Below are positions 1 to 7,303 of a DNA stretch of 7,450 bases, in pieces. This DNA comes from Coriobacteriaceae bacterium. GTDB lineage: Bacteria; Actinomycetota; Coriobacteriia; Coriobacteriales; UMGS124. The stretch spans positions 30,171 through 37,620 of the forward strand of contig JAHZHK010000016.1 of the NCBI GenBank assembly GCA_019420325.1, written 5' to 3'. Both the position numbers and the translations under genes were made by a program. Below the pieces are notes generated by a model. That model saw only the letters and a program-made list of their open reading frames with translations. It was not told the DNA's origin and did not search any database. Within the stretch, counting starts at the first letter, position 1, and each line of letters begins with the position of its first letter.

Positions 1-2
1 AG

Positions 3-1103
3 ATGACGCGCCTTCTGAGCACTGACACGGTTGCCGCCCTCTGCGGTTCATACGTCTTGAGTGCGTTTCTTTATTACGCCGCAAGCCATCTGCCAGCAGT
101 GGGATTCCTGGTAATTGTCGCACTCTCACCGATTGGGTCGGCAGCAGCACTCAACATCGCAGCAATCTCACCCAAAGAGGAGGCAGGAGTTGCAGCATCC
201 GCCGAAATCGACGACGCGCTTAAGCAGGACTCGAGAATCTTCGGCCTCAAAATCCTGCAAGCTGCGTTTTTATTTGGCATAGTTCTCGGCTCGATTCAGG
301 GCATTATGAACGCTCGCAGTGATGTGCAGCAAATGAACGAGCATTCTTCGGTGCTGCTCGTATGTCTCACGGTTCCCCTTGCCGTTATCGCCTGGTACCT
401 CAAGAGTTCAAAGCGCCAGTCCTCACCCATCGAGCGTTTCGTCATGGTCTACCGCATCGCCTTGCTCACAATGGTCGGTGCGCTGCTCATAGCCAGCGTA
501 GATGGAAAACCGAGCGCCATCTTGCATGTAGTAATGCTCGCTGGCTACACGTTCTTTAAAATCGTCGTCTGGACGCTGCTGTGCCAACTCGGCAGGTCAG
601 GGGGCATCAATCCCGTCCGCATAGTAGCTTGGGGCGAAGCCACGCTCTCCCTGGCCTTGCTATCTGGCAACCTGACCCTTCAAACGCTTGTCTACACCAC
701 AGATCTGCCTGAAGCCATCGTGCGCGTCGTCATCCCCATATGCGTCGCACTGCTGCTTGTGGCCTATATTTTCATTCTCACGGAACGCGCGATTATCGCC
801 ATCGAAGAACTCGGCAAAACGAAAGAAGCTGAGACGCCGGCACGCAGGTTCCAAGATCGCTTCGATACGCTTGTGAGGCGCTATGGCCTCACGCCACGCG
901 AGGCCGACGTCGCGCGTCTTTTCGTTCGCGGCCGTTCAACGTCTCGCATCGCTGAGGACCTCTATATCTCAACGGGCACCGTGGCAACACATCTACGAAA
1001 CGTCTACCACAAAACCGATGTCCACAGCCGTCAAGAGCTGCTCGACCTTTTTGAGCGCAAAGACGGCCTGGACGAGGCATCAGACAATTCCAACGAAGGA
1101 TAA
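3..1103 (+). CDS. Membrane-bound LuxR-family transcriptional regulator, probably 5'-truncated
   Basis: The protein has a hydrophobic N-terminal domain and a C-terminal LuxR/GerE helix-turn-helix. Roughly eight membrane segments can be seen, near residues 9-27, 31-52, 84-102, 116-133, 147-165, 171-192, 206-222 and 238-259. The DNA-binding domain spans about 292-351, with the family signature YGLTPREADVA, then RIAEDLYIS and GTVATHLRNVYHKTDVHSRQEL. Such regulators are abundant in Eggerthellaceae and often sit beside respiratory reductase genes; their membrane half usually has about twelve helices. Only about eight are present and the first ATG lies 2 bases from the window edge with no visible ribosome binding site, so the true start is probably upstream and residue 1 here is likely an internal methionine. 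The gene converges on the minus-strand operon with a 16-base gap. Its ligand and targets cannot be read from the sequence; control of the neighbouring operon is possible but unproven. The LuxR call is firm. Confidence 0.9.
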   Translation: MTRLLSTDTVAALCGSYVLSAFLYYAASHLPAVGFLVIVALSPIGSAAALNIAAISPKEEAGVAASAEIDDALKQDSRIFGLKILQAAFLFGIVLGSIQGIMNARSDVQQMNEHSSVLLVCLTVPLAVIAWYLKSSKRQSSPIERFVMVYRIALLTMVGALLIASVDGKPSAILHVVMLAGYTFFKIVVWTLLCQLGRSGGINPVRIVAWGEATLSLALLSGNLTLQTLVYTTDLPEAIVRVVIPICVALLLVAYIFILTERAIIAIEELGKTKEAETPARRFQDRFDTLVRRYGLTPREADVARLFVRGRSTSRIAEDLYISTGTVATHLRNVYHKTDVHSRQELLDLFERKDGLDEASDNSNEG

Positions 1104-1119
1104 CCTCGCGCCTGGCGTC

Positions 1120-2250
1120 TCACCGTTCATAAATACGGTCAGTCTTGGTCATCTTGCGCACGGCATTGATGATTGACTTGCCGTTTGAACGAAACTGCGC
1201 CTCGTCAGGCATGGGAAAACGCTCCGCTGCTCCACGCACGATGGATTCAGCGTCCACGGCTTCATTAACATGGATAGCTCCAGCCCGACAAACATCCTGG
1301 CAGCATAAGCATCGCACGCAATCGGCAGGCGTATGTTCAACGCCCGTCTCGCCACCGTCGACATACTTCAGCAATGCCCCTGTAGGGCAAAACGTCACGC
1401 AGATACGGCATCCTGTGCAACGCTCGGAATCGATGGTCACATGGCCCCATAGCCGCGTTACGACTTGCGTTTGTGACGGCGTACCGATTGCAAACAAAGC
1501 CTCTGCAAGTTCCTCACGGCGATCAGGAATAAAATGCGGCAACGTTCCATCAGGTAGAACTTTCATGCGCTGGAAGAAATCTGAACCCCGGGTGTCAATC
1601 GTAGCCGGGCAGGCTGACGCATGTTCGCGCCAATACGGTTCAGGCACGCACGTAGCACCGTCATCGCCAAGACAAACGCTTTCGGGGAACTCGTCTGTAA
1701 TATCTATCCGAACTGTGCTCCCCCAAGCTCCAAGCAGGGCATTCGCGCTGTTGCATACCTTAGCGACCATCATACGGCCAGCTTCAAGCAGCTCGTCTTG
1801 ACTTGCGGGGGCCACAATCGTCACGCCCTGTGCCCCCTCAGCGACAAGTCGTACCAAAAAAGTCTCATCGAGACGACCGAGATTGAGAATTTGCAGAACC
1901 CTGCACATGTCAATGCGACCCTCATTGGCAAGCAACGTCTCTCGGGCAGCAATCACGACATTTCCGCCCGACACGCTCAGAACTTTCCGCGCCTGCGCGA
2001 ACAGCGCCGCATCGTTGGGGTTACATGCCTCAAGGGCACATGTCGGACATGCCGTGCAACATGTGCCGCATCCGATGCATTTGCCCGAGTCCACCTTGAT
2101 CTCGTTGCCCTCGATAGATATGCATCCCGATACACATGCGTCGGCGCATGCGTGACAGCTTGCATGACGATTACGCACGCGAACGCAACGATTTGCATGA
2201 ACGATGAGATCCACGCAGCCCAGCCCGCCCAACTCCTGCGGCATGGTCAT
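1120..2250 (-). CDS. Polyferredoxin-like protein with four [4Fe-4S] motifs
   Basis: This is a 376-residue, probably cytoplasmic iron-sulfur protein with no signal peptide or membrane helix. Cluster motifs lie in two pairs. The N-terminal pair is C32-x2-C35-x3-C39-x3-C43 (unusual spacing) and the classical C58-x2-C61-x2-C64-x3-C68-P. The C-terminal pair is C278-x2-C281-x2-C284-x3-C288-P and C311-x2-C314-x2-C317-x3-C321. The middle (about 97-190) has no cluster motif and faintly resembles the MvhD/FlpD electron-transfer domain, with LGRLDETFLVRLVAEGAQGV, but lacks that family's GC...CH cysteines; this likeness is an inference. The open frame extends upstream to 2343, but ATG 2250 is chosen: it follows the previous gene's TAG by one base and has GGGGGG 6 bases upstream. 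It is the last gene of the operon. Electron transfer to, or maturation of, a molybdoenzyme served by the TorD homologue is the likeliest role. The Fe-S call is certain; the precise role is not. Confidence 0.9.
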   Translation of the reverse strand: MTMPQELGGLGCVDLIVHANRCVRVRNRHASCHACADACVSGCISIEGNEIKVDSGKCIGCGTCCTACPTCALEACNPNDAALFAQARKVLSVSGGNVVIAARETLLANEGRIDMCRVLQILNLGRLDETFLVRLVAEGAQGVTIVAPASQDELLEAGRMMVAKVCNSANALLGAWGSTVRIDITDEFPESVCLGDDGATCVPEPYWREHASACPATIDTRGSDFFQRMKVLPDGTLPHFIPDRREELAEALFAIGTPSQTQVVTRLWGHVTIDSERCTGCRICVTFCPTGALLKYVDGGETGVEHTPADCVRCLCCQDVCRAGAIHVNEAVDAESIVRGAAERFPMPDEAQFRSNGKSIINAVRKMTKTDRIYER

Positions 2251-2251
2251 C

Positions 2252-3703
2252 CTAGACCCCCCATTTCTGTGCAAGGTACTGCTCCGCTGAAACCGACCCG
2301 GGCAACATGTCTCCAAGTGAGGCCAACAGACTCGACTGCGCATATACAGCCATCTCGCGACCCTGGCAACGGCGCATGCGACCCTGAGGCAGACGCAGAC
2401 GCTTTACCGCATCTTCATCAGCCCTCTGGAAACAGCTTATGAAAGCCTCGTCGCTCGCATGTGTCAAAAGCTCGCGGAAACCCATCGGCGAATCGCACCG
2501 ACCCGTATCCGACGTTCCCATCGTCGGCGACGCGGTCGGCGGCACAAGCCCTTCGACAAGACCCAGGGCGAAAACATATCGGTGGTGGATCCCCTGAAAG
2601 GGCCTGTTCACATACGTGCACACATGCACGGCCTCGGGCGCATTTCCAAACGTCGGCCTGCAGGACTGCTCGCGCACGGCATCGCGTAAACCAATGGCGT
2701 CGTCACCATCATCGATACGCTCGAACAGCTGCTTGAGACCAGCGCGAGGAAATCGCTTCTCCAAGGCACCGCGCAAAGCAAAACCGCGCTTAGCAGAAAG
2801 ACGCTCAGCAAGCTCACTGCCTTCTCGAATACGCAAAGCAACTTCTGAAAGCTGCGCGTTTAACAAGGTGGAAGACATTCCAGGTTCACTTGTCCCGTCG
2901 AGGGCAAGCTCGACAATTGCAGATGCAACCGCAAGGCCTTTTGCTTGCGCGCGCTCAAGCAGAGAAGCCCAATCTTTGCAACCGAAGTCGTTTTGACCCA
3001 AAGAAAGCCAGATCCGCCACGCGAGGCAGTCGTAACGGTCGGCCACCAAGCTAAGAGCGGCATACGCCCCCAAAGAGCCCTGCCTGTCCAATCGCCTCGG
3101 GTCGCCATGCACGACATTGTGGGGCGCAACATACTGATACGCTAGGTGCCTGCGTGAAAAGTTCTCGCACAATGCGCCGCACTGAGCTGCCCCTGGCGCC
3201 ACGACCAGGATATCCCTCGGTAGAAGATCGGAATCTGCCCCCAGCAACCTCGACACCAGATCGACTGTGCCCTTTAGCTCATCATCGGGCTCGCGCCATT
3301 TGATATGCGTCAGACGACCATCAATCTCCCGCGCGCCTTCCGAACGAACCTCCTGAACAACGGCCCGTTCAGGCAGCACGACACCCATCGTATCCAGCCA
3401 CTGCATAAGAAGCCGGCACGCATCCAGCTCACTGTCGTCAAGCCCCAAGCCCATAATCCCGGCCTGAGATGAAAGACCGACGTCCTCTATTTTTGCAACC
3501 AAACACTTCAAGACGCTCACGGGCACGCCAGCATACTTGAGATCCTCAAGAAGGAGGGTCCGCTCAGCATCAAGAAGCACACGAGGGGCAGAGACGCCCG
3601 CCTTCGATGCCGTAGATGGACAGGTCGCTGAAGATACGTCCCGTCCACCAACATCGAACCGGTCAACAAAGCCTTGTTGAAGATCGCCCTGGCTTTGAAT
3701 CAT
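2252..3703 (-). CDS. Degenerate UvrD-like paralogue lacking the ATPase core
   Basis: This 483-residue protein has no named function I recognise. It aligns by eye with the product of the preceding gene. RVLLDAERTLLLEDLKYAGV (41-60) matches residues 117-136 there at 10 of 20 positions without a gap. GAYAALSLVADRYDCLAWRIW (212-232) continues into a 26-residue block, 12 of 26 identical to residues 387-412 there. GLVEGLVP (381-388) mirrors GMVDGFFP. There is no Walker A, no DExx box and no motif III or IV: the stretch between the first two shared blocks is about 99 residues shorter than in the neighbour. It therefore looks like a helicase-fold protein reduced to 1B- and 2A-like parts, unlikely to hydrolyse ATP alone. 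No nuclease motif is visible. ATG 3703 is preferred for AGGA 8 bases upstream; ATG 3724, 7 bases after the previous stop, is a close alternative, and the frame is open to 3811. Probable partner of the preceding protein. Confidence 0.8.
   Translation of the reverse strand: MIQSQGDLQQGFVDRFDVGGRDVSSATCPSTASKAGVSAPRVLLDAERTLLLEDLKYAGVPVSVLKCLVAKIEDVGLSSQAGIMGLGLDDSELDACRLLMQWLDTMGVVLPERAVVQEVRSEGAREIDGRLTHIKWREPDDELKGTVDLVSRLLGADSDLLPRDILVVAPGAAQCGALCENFSRRHLAYQYVAPHNVVHGDPRRLDRQGSLGAYAALSLVADRYDCLAWRIWLSLGQNDFGCKDWASLLERAQAKGLAVASAIVELALDGTSEPGMSSTLLNAQLSEVALRIREGSELAERLSAKRGFALRGALEKRFPRAGLKQLFERIDDGDDAIGLRDAVREQSCRPTFGNAPEAVHVCTYVNRPFQGIHHRYVFALGLVEGLVPPTASPTMGTSDTGRCDSPMGFRELLTHASDEAFISCFQRADEDAVKRLRLPQGRMRRCQGREMAVYAQSSLLASLGDMLPGSVSAEQYLAQKWGV
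2257..2262 (-). promoter_or_regulatory. Poly-G ribosome binding site for the polyferredoxin gene
   Basis: The minus strand reads GGGGGG ending 6 bases before ATG 2250 and lies inside the last codons of the upstream gene. It decides the start against the upstream in-frame ATG at 2343 and implies translational coupling across the one-base gap. Confidence 0.6.
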
Positions 3704-3711
3704 CGCTGTCG

Positions 3712-3715
3712 TCCT
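3712..3715 (-). promoter_or_regulatory. AGGA ribosome binding site favouring the start at 3703
   Basis: The minus strand reads AGGA with 8 bases to ATG 3703. The competing ATG 3724 has only a GGGA 10 bases upstream, inside the end of the previous gene. The choice is modestly supported and changes only 7 residues. Confidence 0.45.
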
Positions 3716-3731
3716 GCCCCTCATTAGCTTG

Positions 3732-5678
3732 TTATCCCATATATCCAAGGTATGTGCTGGGCTTTGCAAGGGCCACGCGATTGCCCGCCTCGTCAAGTTG
3801 CACACGGGCAATCTTCAGACCCGTTCGTTCCGCCGTCTCAAGACCCACCTGGGTAAACCCGGTTATCACAAGGCTGAGCTGCGGCTTTCCCACAACACCA
3901 ATCAAACGATGCAGGTCCTTTGCCATTTGCTTGTCAGCGTCGGCCTGCACCATCAGCTCGCGGTCAAGAACCCCCTTCGACGGGAAGAAGCCGTCAACCA
4001 TGCCGCACAGCACAACCAAATCGGGCGTCTCGCCGGTGATGCCCAGCTCCATCGTGGTAACCGTAACGTCGCCACACCCGAAATACCCAGGGCCACAGAG
4101 ACGCTCGCGAGCTCGCGCATTCATGGCAAACGCGTCATGACCCGCAAAGCGACCATCATCGAACGGCGCCGTGAGGGACTCTACAATTTCAGGCACGTGA
4201 GCATCTGGCCCGATAAGCTCATGGGCTAGAGCATCGAGCAGCTCAGCCCCGCCGAGATGGCCGTACTCATTCACGAGCTCCTGGGCGCTTTGCACGGCGC
4301 GAGTCAGATGGTCGTTCTCGCAGCGCATCTGCTGGGCCTGTCCCACCGGAATGCACAGCTCTCGCAGCGCAGTTGCAGTGGACATGTCGTTTTTCAGCGC
4401 CTTTTCTCTTACGGCAGCTATGGCAGAGGACGCAGCAAACGTCTCCCCCATGCCACACCACGTTCGCAAGGCAAGCCCGTCGGCGGGGTCCGCAAGCAAG
4501 GAGAGGGCCGTGAGAATTCTGGGAACAGAGCAGCGCGCCAAATCGCGCAAATCACCGCGAACCTCTCTACTTGTAAAACCCCGACGTGCCTTGATCCCAC
4601 GGTCCTCAAGGCCTCGAACGATGTTACGAGCCCAAAGGGCATTCGTTGCGACAACACTTACTTTCCGACCGTCCCGCACCCCGTCTTCCACAGCGCTGCA
4701 GATATCTGCCAGCTCTCCAGAAGGCGTTCCAGCCCAGATGCGGCGAACATCGTGCGCGCCCGCTTGGTTATTGCATGAGACGGCCTTTTCCTGCACAAGG
4801 GGATGCAACGCGATGCCGTTCGCCGCCCCCACTGCGGCGGGGCATGCAAAACTCGAGGTCAGCCGTGTTATTTGAACGTGTGGGTTTGCATCTAAAAACT
4901 CCTGGAGGCCCTGCTCGTACGGATACGAGTCAAACACTTCCGCACGAACCGACGAGTCTGCCGTCACCGCGATAGACAGGCGCGCGAGCCTATTGACCAG
5001 AACCTGCGAAGCCCGGGACATGAGCTGATAGTCGTCCACAAGCACGTGATCATACCCAAGGGAGCTGGCCCCCTCGCCGTTAAACAGCCATTTGCATGCG
5101 GCGTTGCACACCTGGGGCTCCAAGATGCCGCCAGTAAAGCGCAGGCAATCTTGAAGAAGACCGTATACCAGCTGCTCCTCGCCTGTCAAAAGCCAGTCGT
5201 CTTCCCAGTCGCACAGCTCCGTGAGCGACTTGTAGAAGAAGCGCAGCATTTCCTTAAGGCGCCGAGGACGAACGCCGCTCGTCTTGAGGTCCTCCATGAG
5301 GATGTCAATCTCAAACGGCGCGAGCATGCGGGAGCCAAAGCCGGAAACTCGCTGGGCGTCTGGCTCGCGCAGGGCCCTCAGCGACCACTGACGCGCAGTA
5401 GTTATCTCAATACCTGCAGCCCCGGGACGCGCCTGTACCAGGCGGGTCTTGAAGGCTTCGGCCGCACCGGGCGTCGCGCACACGACAAGCACCTTGTCAA
5501 CTGATGCACCCGCATCAAGCAGGCCGATTGTCCTCTCCAACAAAGCTTGCGTCTTACCAGTAGCAACGCCACCCTCGATAAGCAGCGCTTCAGGAGTCAT
5601 CCTTACCAAACCTGCAGGAATCTCCGCAGGCATGGGAACCATCGAATCCTCGATTGCCTCAGCCACATTCTGCGCCAT
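3732..5678 (-). CDS. UvrD/Rep-like superfamily 1 helicase-fold protein with eroded motifs
   Basis: The 648-residue protein follows the SF1A helicase order. Walker A is intact (G36-x4-G41-K42-T43). Motif Ia-like VLVVCATPGAAEAF spans 63-76. A DExx-like box VLVDDYQ (212-218) has Asp216 where Glu is usual. Motif III (near 239-241) lacks the usual Gln. Motif IV (LTSSFACP, 273-280) lacks the arginine of the usual NYR. A 2A-like region follows (KVSVVATN at 339-346; RILTALSLLADPADGLALRTW at 387-407, 21 residues in all). At motif V the usual T-x-H-x-x-K-G-L-E reads TMELGITGE (542-550), and motif VI lacks the canonical TR pair. ATP binding is plausible; processive unwinding is doubtful. Length is near that of Rep/PcrA. 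ATG 5678 is chosen over TTG 5690 because GGGA lies 6 bases before it, whereas the TTG directly abuts AGAGG. The gene lies 54 bases after the TorD gene. It could be an ATP-dependent regulator, a remodeler or a specialised helicase. Confidence 0.82.
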   Translation of the reverse strand: MAQNVAEAIEDSMVPMPAEIPAGLVRMTPEALLIEGGVATGKTQALLERTIGLLDAGASVDKVLVVCATPGAAEAFKTRLVQARPGAAGIEITTARQWSLRALREPDAQRVSGFGSRMLAPFEIDILMEDLKTSGVRPRRLKEMLRFFYKSLTELCDWEDDWLLTGEEQLVYGLLQDCLRFTGGILEPQVCNAACKWLFNGEGASSLGYDHVLVDDYQLMSRASQVLVNRLARLSIAVTADSSVRAEVFDSYPYEQGLQEFLDANPHVQITRLTSSFACPAAVGAANGIALHPLVQEKAVSCNNQAGAHDVRRIWAGTPSGELADICSAVEDGVRDGRKVSVVATNALWARNIVRGLEDRGIKARRGFTSREVRGDLRDLARCSVPRILTALSLLADPADGLALRTWCGMGETFAASSAIAAVREKALKNDMSTATALRELCIPVGQAQQMRCENDHLTRAVQSAQELVNEYGHLGGAELLDALAHELIGPDAHVPEIVESLTAPFDDGRFAGHDAFAMNARARERLCGPGYFGCGDVTVTTMELGITGETPDLVVLCGMVDGFFPSKGVLDRELMVQADADKQMAKDLHRLIGVVGKPQLSLVITGFTQVGLETAERTGLKIARVQLDEAGNRVALAKPSTYLGYMG

Positions 5679-5699
5679 GCCTCGTCCCAACCTCTCAAT

Positions 5700-5719
5700 G
5701 CATCGTGAAATCCCGATGC
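5700..5719 (-). repeat. Small hairpin between the TorD and helicase-like genes
   Basis: In the 54-base gap, GCATCG and CGATGC form exact 6-base arms around an 8-base loop. No T-tract follows, so it is unlikely to stop transcription. A role in mRNA processing or in setting the ratio of chaperone to helicase-like protein is possible but speculative. Confidence 0.3.
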
Positions 5720-5732
5720 GTTCTTGCGGGTT

Positions 5733-6443
5733 CTACTCTTCTTCCTCTGCCAGAATGTCCTGCAACATGGCGTAGTCCGTACGCAGGAAACCATCAGTGA
5801 GGTACGCCAGCCCCTCATACATTCTCGTCTGAGCAAAACGACGTAGATCGGCCGTCATCATCGGAACCCATGTCACCAGGTGGTCGTGCAGGAAGTTCCG
5901 CTGGGCAAGTAGGAGCCGCAAAGCTCCGTCGGACTCCCCTGCACGCAGAGCCTTGGAGGCGCGCTCGCAAAGAACACGCATGAACTCGAACTCGAGTGCA
6001 ATGTGGTCCTCGCCCTCCCCCCAGTCTTGTCCCTTTTCAATGCCGAAGGAACGATAAATGGCCAGCACCTCATCACGGGCATCCTGCATAAGCAGGCGTT
6101 TTTCAGAGGTATAGACGCTCTCGTAGGGGTAGGCGGCCGCAAACGCGTCGACACCGTTGCCCAAGAAACTGCGTGCATAGTCCACCGCAAGTTCGGTAAG
6201 AGACTCGGTCCATAGGTTTGACAAGTACGTCGCTATAAGCAGATACCCCTCGTCGACATCGCCGTCGCCCGTCGAAGTGGGAAACAACATGTCATGCAGC
6301 TCATGGAGCAGTGCGTCGTCGATTTCCTTGAGATACAAGCGGGACAGAAGCATGTACGTGTTGGCACGCTGGTCCATTAGGCAGGCGAGCTCCTCGTCAG
6401 CCGATTGGGCTGCGGTATCGACCGTTTTCATTTGATCAACCAT
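5733..6443 (-). CDS. TorD/DmsD-family molybdoenzyme chaperone
   Basis: The 236-residue all-helical protein has the usual length of cytoplasmic TorD-like chaperones. These bind Tat leader peptides or apoproteins of DMSO-reductase-family enzymes and hold them until the molybdenum cofactor is inserted. Family hallmarks are visible: AVDYARSFLG (86-95), PYESVY (106-111), the acidic-His signature EDHIALEFEFM (145-155) and QRNFLHDHLVTWVP (181-194). The N-terminal 20 or so residues are a variable extension, and the C-terminus is a run of glutamates. ATG 6443 has GAGGGG 5 bases upstream and lies 2 bases after the stop of the preceding gene, so translation is probably coupled. No cognate molybdoenzyme is encoded in the window, so the client must lie elsewhere. 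Which subfamily (TorD, DmsD, NarJ or a formate-dehydrogenase chaperone) cannot be settled by eye. Confidence 0.9.
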   Translation of the reverse strand: MVDQMKTVDTAAQSADEELACLMDQRANTYMLLSRLYLKEIDDALLHELHDMLFPTSTGDGDVDEGYLLIATYLSNLWTESLTELAVDYARSFLGNGVDAFAAAYPYESVYTSEKRLLMQDARDEVLAIYRSFGIEKGQDWGEGEDHIALEFEFMRVLCERASKALRAGESDGALRLLLAQRNFLHDHLVTWVPMMTADLRRFAQTRMYEGLAYLTDGFLRTDYAMLQDILAEEEE

Positions 6444-6445
6444 GG

Positions 6446-7294
6446 TTACCCCTCGATTCCCTGCTCAACGGTCTCGTCCCCACGCTCGACAAGCAGCGTG
6501 CGCCCTATATCAGTGGTCTTCCACACGCCCTCCCAGCACAGCGCCTCGCACCGTTCAAGCAACTCAGTGAAATGCGCGGTGTACAAGCGGGGGCTTTTAA
6601 GAAGAGGGTCCCAATCGACAAGCTCGTTGAGCTGAGGCGTCGTGGCGCCTTCCTGGCAATCAGCGGCTTGAAGAATCCGCACGTAGATGGTCTTGTACTG
6701 TGCATCGCGCTCAATAAGCTCACGGAAGCGAGTCTCGGGATCGTTTTGAGCAAGACGTGCGCGAGCGGGCTCGGTCACAAGCCAGTACACCTCACGCCAG
6801 GGAGCAGGCTTGAGGAAATCCGCGCCATCCACCGTTACGATATCTGGAACCTGCTCGGGCGAATCGGCAACTGGCGTGCCGTTCTCATCGACCTTGATGA
6901 TTGCGCCCGCTTCCTCAAGGAGCTCGGCATAGTTGGCGGCGGTGTATACCGAGAAGTCATGCTTTTGCAAGCGCTCGACCTCACCGTTGAGCTCAGCAGC
7001 GCTCTTGGGAGCCTCAAGGAAACGCAGGATTCCCGACAAAACGCGACGACGCGCGTTGAGTTTCTCAAACAGTTCTTCAATGCGTTGAACGGCAGGTTTT
7101 TCAAGCTTGGCATCTTTCTTCGGAGTTTGGTCTTCAGGTCGACAAGCCAGGCTTTCAATAGGCTTGCCCGTAAAGTCGCCCGGGTCTTCTTCCTGCTCGG
7201 AGCCCTCTTGGTCCTCGACATCAGCAAGGGGATCGTATTGCCACTCTTGATCGGCAATCTCAAAGTCAAACTCTTCAGCGGATTCTTTCGCCAT
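6446..7294 (-). CDS. Acidic protein with two winged-helix-like modules, function unknown
   Basis: I do not recognise a named family for this 282-residue protein. Residues 1-60 are low-complexity and strongly acidic (16 Asp/Glu in residues 7-40), probably disordered. Two similar modules follow. The first (about 83-182) begins RRRVLSGILRFLEAPKSAAEL and contains VYTAANYAELLEEAGAI (116-132) and VYWLVTEPARARLAQ (169-183). The second (about 200-269) begins YKTIYVRILQAADCQ and contains LYTAHFTELLERCEAL (237-252) and GVWKTTDIGRTLLVE (256-270). The layout of helices, the YTA....ELLE segment and a T-x-x-(A/G)-R-x-x-L element recalls winged-helix domains, suggesting DNA binding or protein contact; this is inference. 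It has no membrane segment or signal peptide. ATG 7294 is chosen for GAGGGAGGG 9 bases upstream; ATG 7342, with GGGG 5 bases upstream, and ATG 7327 are alternatives. It is the first gene of the operon, 2 bases before the TorD gene. It could be a regulator of the operon or a structural partner of the helicase-like proteins. Confidence 0.8.
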   Translation of the reverse strand: MAKESAEEFDFEIADQEWQYDPLADVEDQEGSEQEEDPGDFTGKPIESLACRPEDQTPKKDAKLEKPAVQRIEELFEKLNARRRVLSGILRFLEAPKSAAELNGEVERLQKHDFSVYTAANYAELLEEAGAIIKVDENGTPVADSPEQVPDIVTVDGADFLKPAPWREVYWLVTEPARARLAQNDPETRFRELIERDAQYKTIYVRILQAADCQEGATTPQLNELVDWDPLLKSPRLYTAHFTELLERCEALCWEGVWKTTDIGRTLLVERGDETVEQGIEG

Positions 7295-7303
7295 GGCGAG
7301 AAG

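Noticed and set aside
1122..1139. ACCGT / ACGGT inverted repeat as a terminator for the LuxR gene
   Set aside because: The stem is only 5 bases, no T-tract follows, and it lies inside the final codons of the polyferredoxin gene.
1145..2442. Long plus-strand open frames opposite the polyferredoxin gene
   Set aside because: They lie antisense to a gene with unmistakable cysteine motifs, and their translations show no recognisable domain; they are shadows of GC-rich coding.
2252..3703. AddB-type nuclease domain in the second helicase-like protein
   Set aside because: No PD-(D/E)xK motif or four-cysteine Fe-S nuclease signature can be seen in the C-terminal part.
2252..5678. The two UvrD-like genes as a single gene broken by a frameshift
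   Set aside because: The first protein already runs through motif V/VI-like regions and ends naturally; the second restarts at a 1B-like block that is similar to, not a continuation of, the first. They are better read as tandem paralogues.
5688..5690. TTG start for the helicase-like gene
   Set aside because: The purine-rich AGAGG directly abuts the TTG with no spacing, while ATG 5678 has a GGGA 6 bases upstream.
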